18,083 nt of DNA from JANXPZ01 sp033853925 (GTDB taxonomy: Bacteria > Eisenbacteria > RBG-16-71-46), in the NCBI GenBank assembly GCA_033853925.1, contig JAWOLC010000139.1, positions 1 through 18,083 of the forward strand, in the 5' to 3' direction. Under the pieces are notes generated by a model. The model was not told where the DNA came from, made no database searches, and worked only from the letters and a program-made list of their open reading frames with translations. Each line of letters begins with the position of its first letter. Within the stretch, counting starts at the first letter, position 1. This document shows positions 8,162 through 15,085 of this stretch, piece after piece. The position numbers were made by a program, and so were the translations under genes.

Positions 8162-8782
8162 GTGCGCCCCGCGGCGAATCGCGCGCCTTCGCCCGCCGGG
8201 CCCGGGCGCACGGGCATCGTCGCCCTCCTGCTGGCCGCGGGCTCCGCGTCGCGCTTCGGGGGGGAGAAGCTCCTGGCGCCCTATCGCGGCCGCCCCCTCT
8301 ACGAGCACGCCCTCGCGGCCCTCGTCGCCTCGCCCGAGATCGAGGAGACGCTCGTCGTCGTGCATCCGCGCTTCCCCCGGCCGCCCGCGCCCCCGCGCTG
8401 CCGCTTCGTCGTCAATCCGCACCCCGACGAGGGCATGGGCTCCTCGCTGCGCGTGGGAGTACAGGCCGCGCCCGCGGAGACCGCGGCCTATCTCGTCGCC
8501 CTGGCGGACATGCCCGGGATCCGGCCGGCGCTGGTGGCCGCGCTGGTCGCGCGCTTCCGGGCGGCGGGCCGGGCCATCGTCGTCCCCGTGCGCGGCGGGC
8601 GGCGCGGCCATCCGGTCCTGATCGGCGGCGAGCTGCGCCAGGCCCTGCTCGCCCTCCGGGGCGACGTGGGGGCGCGCGAGATCCTGCGCGCCCAGCCGGA
8701 GCGGATCGCCGAGCTGGAGACGAGCGACGAGGCCGTGCTCTTCGACGTGGACGTGCCCGCGGATCTGGAGAGCGGCGGATGA
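8162..8782 (+). CDS. mocA: Molybdenum cofactor cytidylyltransferase MocA-like
   Basis: This protein transfers CMP from CTP to molybdopterin to make the MCD form of the cofactor used by xanthine-oxidase-family enzymes. The nucleotide-binding loop is L-L-A-A-G-S-A-S-R-F-G-G-E-K at residues 23-36. N-P-H-P-D-E-G-M-G-S-S-L and A-L-A-D-M-P follow, and G-H-P-V-L later; all are typical of MobA/MocA nucleotidyltransferases. I chose the GTG at 8162 (206 residues) because it lies just after the upstream stop. The frame stays open upstream as far as 8027, but there it runs inside the amidohydrolase gene. The neighbours fit MocA (CTP) better than MobA (GTP). Its stop overlaps the yqeB start. Confidence 0.82.
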   Translation: MRPAANRAPSPAGPGRTGIVALLLAAGSASRFGGEKLLAPYRGRPLYEHALAALVASPEIEETLVVVHPRFPRPPAPPRCRFVVNPHPDEGMGSSLRVGVQAAPAETAAYLVALADMPGIRPALVAALVARFRAAGRAIVVPVRGGRRGHPVLIGGELRQALLALRGDVGAREILRAQPERIAELETSDEAVLFDVDVPADLESGG

Positions 8783-9597
8783 GCCCGGGGCGCGAGCGGG
8801 TGCTGGTGAAGGGCGCGGGCGAGCAGGCCTCCGCCACGGCGCACCGGCTCTTCCGCTGCGGCTATCGCGTGGCGATGACCGATCTCGAGCGGCCCACCGC
8901 GATCCGCCGCACCGTGTCCTTCTGCTCCGCGGTCTACGAGGGCGCGATCGCGATCGAGGGCGTGCGCGGCGTCCTCCGTCGAGCCGAGGATCTCGAGGCG
9001 TTGCCCGAGGACGGCTGGGACCACGTGCCCGTGATCGTGGATCCGCACAGCCGGCTCGTGGCGCTCTGGCGTCCCGACGTGGTCGTGGACGCGCGCATCC
9101 TCAAGACGAACCTGGACAACCGGCTGAGCGACGCCCCGCTCGTGATCGGGCTGGGACCGGGGCTCGAGGCCGGCCGGGACGTGCACTTCGTGGTGGAGAC
9201 CATGCGCGGCCATCACCTGGGCCGGATCGTCGCCCGCGGCTTCTCGCAGGACGACACGGGGCAACCCGGCGAGATCGGCGGCTACACGCGCGAGCGTCTG
9301 GTGCGGGCGCCCGGGGACGGTGTCTTCGTCAGCCGCCGGGCGATCGGCGAGCGCGTCGCGGCCGGCGAGGCGATCGGGAGCGTGACGGGCGCGGAGCTGC
9401 GGAGCGCGATCGCCGGAGTGATTCGCGGCCTGCTCTGGCCCGGGCTCGAGGTGACGGCCGGCCAGAAGCTCGCCGACGTCGATCCGCGCGGCGATCCCGA
9501 GCTGTGCCGCACGCTGTCCGACAAGGCGCGCGCCATCAGCGGCAGCGTGCTGGAGATCGTGGTGGCCCATGCCGGCCGGACTCCCCGCGATCCTTGA
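8779..9597 (+). CDS. yqeB: Selenium-dependent molybdenum hydroxylase system protein YqeB (EF2563 family)
   Basis: This 272-residue protein matches the YqeB/EF2563 maturation family, which is linked by genome context to selenium insertion into Mo hydroxylases; its chemistry is not settled. Recognisable blocks are V-K-G-A-G near the N-terminus, R-R-T-V-S-F then A-V-Y-E-G (about 43-55), P-D-V-V-V-D-A (about 98-104), P-L-V-I-G-L-G-P-G-L (about 119-128), G-E-I-G-G-Y-T-R-E-R-L (about 163-173), and the C-terminal D-P-R-G and S-D-K-A-R-A-I-S-G-S motifs. The first block reads G-A-G-E where I remember G-A-G-D in relatives. It begins at an ATGA overlap with mocA and overlaps yqeC by 29 bases, so all three accessory genes are probably made together. 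Confidence 0.87.
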   Translation: MSPGRERVLVKGAGEQASATAHRLFRCGYRVAMTDLERPTAIRRTVSFCSAVYEGAIAIEGVRGVLRRAEDLEALPEDGWDHVPVIVDPHSRLVALWRPDVVVDARILKTNLDNRLSDAPLVIGLGPGLEAGRDVHFVVETMRGHHLGRIVARGFSQDDTGQPGEIGGYTRERLVRAPGDGVFVSRRAIGERVAAGEAIGSVTGAELRSAIAGVIRGLLWPGLEVTAGQKLADVDPRGDPELCRTLSDKARAISGSVLEIVVAHAGRTPRDP

Positions 9598-10357
9598 GGC
9601 CTTCGGGGTCGCCGAGCGCCGCTGCGTCTACCTGATCGGCGGGGGCGGCAAGACCTCGCTGCTCTTCGCCCTGGCGCACGCCCTCGTGGACAGGGGGCGG
9701 AAGGTGCTCACGACCACGAGCACGCGGATCCGCGAGCCGGAGTCCGCGCAGTCGCCCCGCGTGGTGATCGGCGCCGACGCCGACTCCCTGATCCCCCGGC
9801 TGAGGAGCGAGTTCGCCGCCCACGACCACGTCACGGCGGCGGCGGCCCGCGGCGCGGCCGACAAGCTGCTGGGCCTCGCCCTGGGCGATCTCGACCGGCT
9901 GGCCGAGGCCCGCGTCGCCGACCACCTGCTGGTGGAGGCGGACGGATCGGCTGGTCTCTCCATCAAGGCGCACCGGGAGCACGAGCCCGTCGTCTCGCCG
10001 CAAGCGGACCTGGTGATCGCGGTCGTGGGCGTGGACTGCCTCGGCGCGCCCATGGACGAGGCCCACGTGCATCGGGCGGAGCTGCTGCGCGCCAGGCTGG
10101 GGCGCCCGGTCGGCGCCCTCGTGCAGGCCGAGGACGTGGCGGCGATCCTCCTCCATCGCGACGGCTACCTCGCGCGCGTCGCCGGGGAGACGGAGGTGGC
10201 GGTCTTCGTCAACAAGGCGGCGACCCTCGCCGCGCGCGCGGAGGCGCGGCGGCTGGCGCAGGTGCTCCTGGCGGCGGATCGGCAGGCTCGCCTCGCCCGC
10301 GTGGTGATCGGCGACGTGCGGACGGCGGCGTACGAGCCGGTCTCGCGGCGAGCCTGA
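9569..10357 (+). CDS. yqeC: Selenium cofactor biosynthesis protein YqeC
   Basis: This 262-residue P-loop protein belongs to the YqeC family that accompanies YqeB and orphan SelD in genomes with selenium-dependent Mo hydroxylases. The Walker A motif is I-G-G-G-G-K-T-S with Lys28. A probable Mg/switch segment is L-V-E-A-D-G-S-A at about 121-128, and V-F-V-N-K-A follows near the C-terminal third. Its length is normal for the family. The chosen ATG at 9569 lies 29 bases inside yqeB; a later start would cut into the run-up to the P-loop. It is the last gene of the operon and faces the Memo gene across a 21-base gap holding a hairpin. The exact reaction is not established. Confidence 0.85.
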   Translation: MPAGLPAILEAFGVAERRCVYLIGGGGKTSLLFALAHALVDRGRKVLTTTSTRIREPESAQSPRVVIGADADSLIPRLRSEFAAHDHVTAAAARGAADKLLGLALGDLDRLAEARVADHLLVEADGSAGLSIKAHREHEPVVSPQADLVIAVVGVDCLGAPMDEAHVHRAELLRARLGRPVGALVQAEDVAAILLHRDGYLARVAGETEVAVFVNKAATLAARAEARRLAQVLLAADRQARLARVVIGDVRTAAYEPVSRRA

Positions 10358-10382
10358 GGCGGCCCGCCGGCCGCGACCTCAG
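10354..10382. terminator. Hairpin between convergent yqeC and Memo genes
   Basis: CTGAGG (10354-10359) pairs with CCTCAG (10377-10382), and CGGCC (10360-10364) pairs with GGCCG (10369-10373) around a CGCC loop, with a three-base bulge. The structure covers both stop codons. No T-tract is present on either side. A shared bidirectional terminator is plausible but unproven. Confidence 0.4.
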
Positions 10383-11527
10383 CGGGACGCGCCGACGGTG
10401 AACGCCGCGCCCGGGTAGCCCACGAAGTGGTACAGGTTCGACGGCGCGGTGGGGGCCATGCCGATGTCGCGCAGGCCCAGCTCCGGGCCGCTGATCGAGG
10501 TGGCGTAGGTCACCGGCCAGCCGGTCGCCCCGCCCGCCCCGCGGGCCAGGCGCTGCAGGGTCAGCAGGCCGAGCGGGATCGAGAAGCGCCCGCACCAGGT
10601 CCAGCGATAGGTGTCGGGGTGCTCCGGATCCACGAAGGTGGCGTAGAGCGCGCGGATCTTCTCGGTCTCCAGCGGCCCGCGCAGCCCGGTCAGGAGGCCG
10701 CGGTCCTTCGCCGTGGCCCGCCGATAGGCCTCGACGCCGCCCGCGCCGAAGGTGTGCTGCTGGAAGTCGGGCCCGTAGTGGATGGCGTCGGCGGAGATGG
10801 CGATGGCCACGTCGCGGCCGAGCCGCCAGCCGCGGGCCGCCAGCTCGGCCGCGAGGGCGTCGCCCAGGTGATCGGCCAGGGCCTCGAGACGCTCGAAGCG
10901 AGCCGACGGGACGATGATGGGCACGATCTCCACGTCGGCGCGGATGTGCCGCAGCCAGCAGACCAGCGGCTCGAGCGAGTGCTCGAAGTCGTGCGCCGTC
11001 GAGTCCTGGATCCAGTCCGCGCGGGGCAAGCGCGCGAGCAGGGCCTGGCGCAGCGGCGAGACGCGCACCTGCCCGTCGGGCGCCGTCCACTCGCGGTAGG
11101 GATCGAAGACCAGGCGGTCGTGCTCGCCGAAGCGCCAGTAGCCGTGGAAGACGCCGATGAGGACGACCGTGCGCGCGGTGACGAGCGGCAGGACGCGCCG
11201 GTAGACGCGGCCCGCGAAGCTGAAGTCGTCGTGCGGGCAGATGACGGCCGCCACGCCGGCGGGCGGCGCGGGTCCCAGCGGACGGGGCGCCGGGGGAGAG
11301 GCCGACAGCTCCCAGACCCTGGCCATCTGCGAGGCGTGGAGCGCGTAGCCCGTGGAGTCGATGCGCCCGCGCACCCCGTCGTGGGAGGGAATCGCCATCT
11401 CGCGCCGCACCGAGTCGGCGGGAGGCCGGTAGCCCACGAGGGGCGTGGTCGTCTGCGCCCGGGCCGGGGCGGAGAGAAGGAGCGCCAGGGGAACGAGGAA
11501 CGAGGCAGCCGGGAGTCGGCGCAGCAT
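10379..11527 (-). CDS. Exported Memo-family protein (AmmeMemoRadiSam system protein B-like)
   Basis: This 382-residue protein starts with a clear signal peptide (Arg-rich n-region, Leu-rich core, A-R-A before Gln25). The ATG at 11527 has a strong AAGGAGG site upstream. The rest matches the Memo family, a fold related to LigB extradiol dioxygenases. Metal-site residues align with human MEMO1: His99 in C-P-H-D-D-F, His128 in I-G-V-F-H-G, Asp247 and His250 in S-A-D-A-I-H-Y-G, and Cys312 in T-W-C-G-R. E-H-S-L-E-P at 182-187 is also typical. Bacterial Memo proteins are usually cytoplasmic, with AMMECR1 and radical SAM partners; here there is an export signal and no partner nearby. Family assignment is good; activity and ligand are unknown. 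Confidence 0.82.
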   Translation of the reverse strand: MLRRLPAASFLVPLALLLSAPARAQTTTPLVGYRPPADSVRREMAIPSHDGVRGRIDSTGYALHASQMARVWELSASPPAPRPLGPAPPAGVAAVICPHDDFSFAGRVYRRVLPLVTARTVVLIGVFHGYWRFGEHDRLVFDPYREWTAPDGQVRVSPLRQALLARLPRADWIQDSTAHDFEHSLEPLVCWLRHIRADVEIVPIIVPSARFERLEALADHLGDALAAELAARGWRLGRDVAIAISADAIHYGPDFQQHTFGAGGVEAYRRATAKDRGLLTGLRGPLETEKIRALYATFVDPEHPDTYRWTWCGRFSIPLGLLTLQRLARGAGGATGWPVTYATSISGPELGLRDIGMAPTAPSNLYHFVGYPGAAFTVGASR

Positions 11528-11920
11528 GCGAGCCTCCTTGGGCAGGCGGCCAGGATAAGGGTGCTGCTCCCCGCGCGTCCAATGCTCCGCGACCGACCCG
11601 GCGCACGCTCGAGGCGCGCGGGAGGGCGCAGTCGCTCGGCTGGCCGCCGCGCCAGGGGGGCGCCGCGAGCCGGGCGCCCGCCTCGCGGGCGGCCTGGCGA
11701 GGAGGCTCTCCGGGGCGGCGCGCTGGACCGCCGCCGACTTCGCCAGCGCGAACGCCGCGCTCGTCAGGTTTCGGGGCCGGAACCGTTTGCCACGACGGGC
11801 GGGAGGCGACATGCTTCGCCTTCGCTCGAATAGGATGGCAGGATGCGTCCCCGGCGCGCGAGACCGGCGAACGGCGCCGGTCGAGGGCGCCCGGCGCCTG
11901 CCCTCGCTCCTGGAGGTTCC
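11528..11920. other. Divergent intergenic region between Memo and M28 peptidase genes
   Basis: These 393 bases separate two outward-facing genes. The left part holds a candidate minus-strand promoter for the Memo gene. The right part must hold the M28 promoter; T-A-G-G-A-T near 11833 is the best -10-like sequence but no paired -35 was seen. Short overlapping open frames here look like chance frames of GC-rich DNA. No RNA gene or repeat was recognised. Confidence 0.5.
11553..11582 (-). promoter_or_regulatory. Candidate promoter of the Memo gene
   Basis: On the minus strand TTGGAC (complement of 11577-11582) is followed after 18 bases by TTATCC (complement of 11553-11558). The start codon lies about 25 bases further on, with the strong ribosome binding site between. 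The -10 match is only moderate. Confidence 0.35.
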
Positions 11921-13594
11921 ATGTCATCGGCGTTCCGCCCGACCCTCGCCTTCCTCGCCCTCCTGGGCGTGCTCGGCGCCGCCGCCGCCGTGGCGAAGTC
12001 CCCGGCTGCGCCGGACGCGCAGCAGCGCATCACCGCGCCCGCCATGCTCCACGACATCGCCGCGCTCTCCGCGGATTCCATGGAGGGCCGCTTCCCCGGC
12101 ACGGTGGGAGACCAGCGGGCGCGCCGCTACCTGATCCGGCGCCTGCAGGCGATCGGCTTCGAGCCCGGCGGCCCGGGCGGCTCCTGGGAGCAGCCGATCA
12201 CGCTCATGGGCCTCACCGTCAAGGACTTCGATTCCTGGCGCTTCACGGGCCCGGGCGGCGAGGCCACTTTCCGCTGGCGCGAGGACTTCATCGGCGGCAG
12301 CGGCGTGCAGTCCCCGCACGTGGCCATCGACGACGCCGAGATCGTCTTCGTCGGCTACGGCATCCAGGCGCCCGAGTACCAGTGGGACGACTTCAAGGGC
12401 GCGAACCTCGCCGGCAAGATCCTCCTGATGCTCAACAACGACCCCGACTGGGATCCCGCGCTCTTCGCGGGCCCGAAGCGCCTCTACTACGGGCGCTGGG
12501 ATTACAAGTACGAGTCGGCGGCGCGCGAGGGGGCGGCAGCGGCGATCATCCTGCACACGGACGAGTCCGCGGGCTACGGCTGGAACGTGGTCCAGCGCTC
12601 GTGGGCCGGGACGCAGTTCGAGCTGCCGGCCTCCGGCGAGGCGCGCCTGGGCTTCAAGAGCTGGCTCACCGAGGCCGCGGTGCGGAAGCTCTGCGCCCTC
12701 GGGGGCAAGAATCTGGATTCGCTCGTCGCCGCGGCCCGCAGCCGCGACTTCCGGCCGATCCCGCTCGGCGTGAAGACCTCGCTGGCCTTCGACGTCGCGG
12801 TGGACACGACGCGGACCGCCAACCTCGTGGGCGTGCTGCCGGGCAGCGACCGGCGCCTGCGCCAGGAGGCGGTGATCGTCTCGGCGCACCACGACCACCT
12901 CGGCGTCGGGGAGCCCGATTCGAGCGGTGACCGGATCAACCACGGCGCCCTGGACGACGCCTCCGGCTGCGCCCAGGTGCTGGCCATCGGCGAGGCCTTC
13001 GCCTCGCTGCGGCCGCGGCCCGCGCGCAGCATCGTCGCGCTCCTCGTCGCCGGCGAGGAGCAGGGGCTGGTCGGCTCGCACTACTTCGCCACGCATCCGA
13101 CGATCCCGCTGGCGCAGATCGTCGCCGACATCAACATCGACGGGAGCAACGTGGGCGGCCGCACCTCGGACGTGGCCGTGATCGGCAGGGGCAAGTCGGA
13201 CCTGGAGGATCGTCTGGTCGCGGCGGCCCGGACCCAGGGGCGGGTGGTGGTGGACGAGCCCGAGCCCGACAAGGGCTACTACTACCGGGCCGACCAGCTC
13301 AGCTTCGCCCGGGTGGGCGTGCCGGCGCTCTACTTCCGCTCGGGACAGAGCTACATCGGCCGGCCCGCGGGCTGGGGCAAGCTGAGGGACTACGAGTACC
13401 GGCGCCTGCACTACCACCAGCCCAGCGACAAGATCCGCCCCGACTGGGATCTCTCGGGCATGGTCGAGGACGCCCGGCTGGCGTACCTCGTGGGCCTGGA
13501 CGTGGCCAGCTCCGCGACGCGGCCGGCCTGGTACCCCGGCGACGAGTTCGAGGCCGTGCGGAAGAAGACCCTCGAGGCGGCGGGCCAGAAGTAG
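11921..13594 (+). CDS. M28 family zinc metallopeptidase, exported
   Basis: This 557-residue peptidase has an N-terminal signal peptide (hydrophobic core to about residue 24, A-V-A-K). Its two-zinc aminopeptidase fold is interrupted by a PA-type insert, recognised by V-F-V-G-Y-G-I and G-K-I-L-L around 145-175. The complete M28 site is visible: His323 and Asp325 in A-H-H-D-H, bridging Asp345 in G-A-L-D-D-A-S-G, catalytic Glu379 and ligand Glu380 in G-E-E-Q-G, Asp407 in I-N-I-D-G, and His499 in H-Y-H-Q-P-S-D. It probably acts outside the cytoplasm as an aminopeptidase or carboxypeptidase on peptides. I chose ATG 11921 because GGAGG lies five bases upstream and the signal peptide starts there. 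An in-frame start at 11843 adds an Arg-rich leader with no support. Substrate preference cannot be read. Confidence 0.92.
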   Translation: MSSAFRPTLAFLALLGVLGAAAAVAKSPAAPDAQQRITAPAMLHDIAALSADSMEGRFPGTVGDQRARRYLIRRLQAIGFEPGGPGGSWEQPITLMGLTVKDFDSWRFTGPGGEATFRWREDFIGGSGVQSPHVAIDDAEIVFVGYGIQAPEYQWDDFKGANLAGKILLMLNNDPDWDPALFAGPKRLYYGRWDYKYESAAREGAAAAIILHTDESAGYGWNVVQRSWAGTQFELPASGEARLGFKSWLTEAAVRKLCALGGKNLDSLVAAARSRDFRPIPLGVKTSLAFDVAVDTTRTANLVGVLPGSDRRLRQEAVIVSAHHDHLGVGEPDSSGDRINHGALDDASGCAQVLAIGEAFASLRPRPARSIVALLVAGEEQGLVGSHYFATHPTIPLAQIVADINIDGSNVGGRTSDVAVIGRGKSDLEDRLVAAARTQGRVVVDEPEPDKGYYYRADQLSFARVGVPALYFRSGQSYIGRPAGWGKLRDYEYRRLHYHQPSDKIRPDWDLSGMVEDARLAYLVGLDVASSATRPAWYPGDEFEAVRKKTLEAAGQK

Positions 13595-13618
13595 CGGGAG
13601 GCCGAGCGAGCCGGCGCG

Positions 13619-14752
13619 TCAGCCCAGGAAGGTGACGCGCCGGACCACGCTCAGGTTGGGCCCGGTGAGGCGGATGAAGTAGAGGCCGGGGCCCAGCGAG
13701 CGGTCCGAGTCGGCCGGCCGCCAGATGACGCTGCCCGAGCCGGACACGCCTTCGACGAGTCGCGCCACGCGGGCGCCGCGCACGTCGAACACCTCCAGGC
13801 GCAGCGGGCCCACGCCGGCGAAGCGGATCGTCAGCTCGGCGCGGAAGGGAGTGGGCCCGACCCTGAGCGGCACGCCCGCGATCTCGCCAGAGTCCACGTT
13901 CGCGCTGGAGCCCGGCACCGGCGGGCGGCCGGCGTTCACCCAGGCCGTGTAGACCAGCGAGGCGGTCATCACGGCGGCGGAGTCGATGCGAGCCTGGGTC
14001 ATGTTCTTCGTGTAGGCCCAGAGGAAGCCGTAGTAGGCCGAGTTGAACTGCCCGCCCGAGGCGTTCTTGGCGGTGTCGTCGCCTTCGAGGATCGTGGTCA
14101 CGCCGCTCCAGGAGTCGCCGATCACGCCGAACATGGCGTCCACCACGTTCGGGTAGTAGGTGGCGGTCCCCGGTGCCGAGGTCAGCTCGCCGATGTGCAG
14201 ATCCATCATCTCGCTCTCGTAGCGGGAGTGGATCCCCCCGTTGCCCGTGTACTGGCCGTCGAAGTTCTGCGTGCAGTGCAGAGGCTGGTTGGCGTCGCCC
14301 ACGTAGTGGCAGAGGTCGGCGATCGTCGTGGCGGAGGCGCTCCATTGCCGAGCCTGGAACTCCGAGGTCAGGGTGGACACGACCTCGCCCACGGCCCAGG
14401 GGATGACGCCGTTGTTGAGCACGGTGGAGGCGCCGTACTCGGCCTCGAGCGTGGCCCGGTCGTGACTCAGGGTGCCGGTGAAGAACTCGTTGTAGGCATC
14501 GATGTCGATGTAGTGGCGGTAGCTCTCGCCCGGCGTGGAGGACTTGCGCGTGTCCGGGTCCGTCACCTTCTGGTCGACGGTGGCGTCGTAGGCTCGGAGG
14601 CCGTCGATGTAGGGCGGCAGGTACTGCGAGTAGTGCTCGGCGATGTAGTGGTGGGTCGTGCTGCCCCAGGTCCAGCCCGTGGCCGGGAGCGCCAGCGAGA
14701 GGGCCAGGGCCAGGGCCGCGGCCAGGGGACGAGGACACCGCATGCGGACCAT
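13619..14752 (-). CDS. Zinc-dependent phospholipase C / S1-P1 nuclease fold protein with C-terminal sorting domain
   Basis: This 377-residue secreted protein has a signal peptide ending near A-T-G (24-26), then W-G-S-T-T-H (29-34). That motif resembles the N-terminal Trp...His ligand pair of the trinuclear-zinc family. Further ligands are His80 with Asp83 or Asp85, H-Y-V-G-D-A-N-Q-P-L-H (His149, Asp153, His159), and H-S-R-Y-E (His175, Glu179). Glu at the last position favours phospholipase C; S1/P1 nucleases usually have Asp there. From about residue 295 a FlgD-like/Por-type beta domain follows, with P-T-P-F near its start and G-L-Y-F-I-R-L and V-R-R-V near the end. Such domains serve surface anchoring or secretion. 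The ATG at 14752 has AAGGA eight bases upstream; a second ATG at 14743 is less likely. Lipase versus nuclease activity is unresolved. Confidence 0.82.
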   Translation of the reverse strand: MVRMRCPRPLAAALALALSLALPATGWTWGSTTHHYIAEHYSQYLPPYIDGLRAYDATVDQKVTDPDTRKSSTPGESYRHYIDIDAYNEFFTGTLSHDRATLEAEYGASTVLNNGVIPWAVGEVVSTLTSEFQARQWSASATTIADLCHYVGDANQPLHCTQNFDGQYTGNGGIHSRYESEMMDLHIGELTSAPGTATYYPNVVDAMFGVIGDSWSGVTTILEGDDTAKNASGGQFNSAYYGFLWAYTKNMTQARIDSAAVMTASLVYTAWVNAGRPPVPGSSANVDSGEIAGVPLRVGPTPFRAELTIRFAGVGPLRLEVFDVRGARVARLVEGVSGSGSVIWRPADSDRSLGPGLYFIRLTGPNLSVVRRVTFLG

Positions 14753-15085
14753 CGCTTGTTCCTTCTTCCGAGAGGCCGGCCTGTCTCACGAGCGAGGAGT
14801 GCCCACCGACGCCGCAAGGATAGCATCTCGGCCGGGCGAGGTCTTGCCGGCGCCGCGCGGACGCTTGACTCCGGCGCGTCGCGATGGCGATCCTCCAGGC
14901 CCGACCTGTCGAAGACGAGCAGTCGCAGGATCGGCGGCAGCGAGCGGGTGAGCACCTCGGCCGGGTCGCGGCGCAGGCGCCGTTCTCGGTCCGCGATGGC
15001 GAGCACCCGCTGGCCGATGCGGGCGACCCGGGCGAGCGGGCGAGCCCCTGCCGCCGCGCGGGCGCCAAGGGAAGGGGAGGCCGCC
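14753..15085. other. Divergent intergenic region between phospholipase-like and serine hydrolase genes
   Basis: These 333 bases separate two outward-facing genes. A minus-strand extended -10 lies near 14817-14825, and the ribosome binding site of the serine hydrolase sits at 15074-15080. From about 14880 to 15080 the minus strand translates to a charged, fairly protein-like stretch with R-I-G-Q-R-V-L-A-I-A-D-R and L-P-P-I-L-R-L-L-V-F. It has no credible start or stop of its own and could be a gene remnant or a chance frame. Confidence 0.4.
14817..14825 (-). promoter_or_regulatory. Candidate extended -10 promoter of the phospholipase-like gene
   Basis: The minus strand reads TGC-TATCCT here, an extended -10 element. 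It lies about 65 bases upstream of the ATG at 14752. No good -35 was found, as is common for extended -10 promoters. Confidence 0.28.

Noticed and set aside
2979..10357. Selenocysteine codon or SECIS element in the hydroxylase genes
   Set aside because: Each gene ends at a TGA or TAG next to the following start, and no in-frame TGA interrupts the conserved domains. The selenium in this enzyme class is a labile cofactor, not selenocysteine.
11843..11920. Earlier ATG for the M28 peptidase
   Set aside because: It would place an Arg-rich stretch before an otherwise perfect signal peptide; the ATG at 11921 has a better ribosome binding site.
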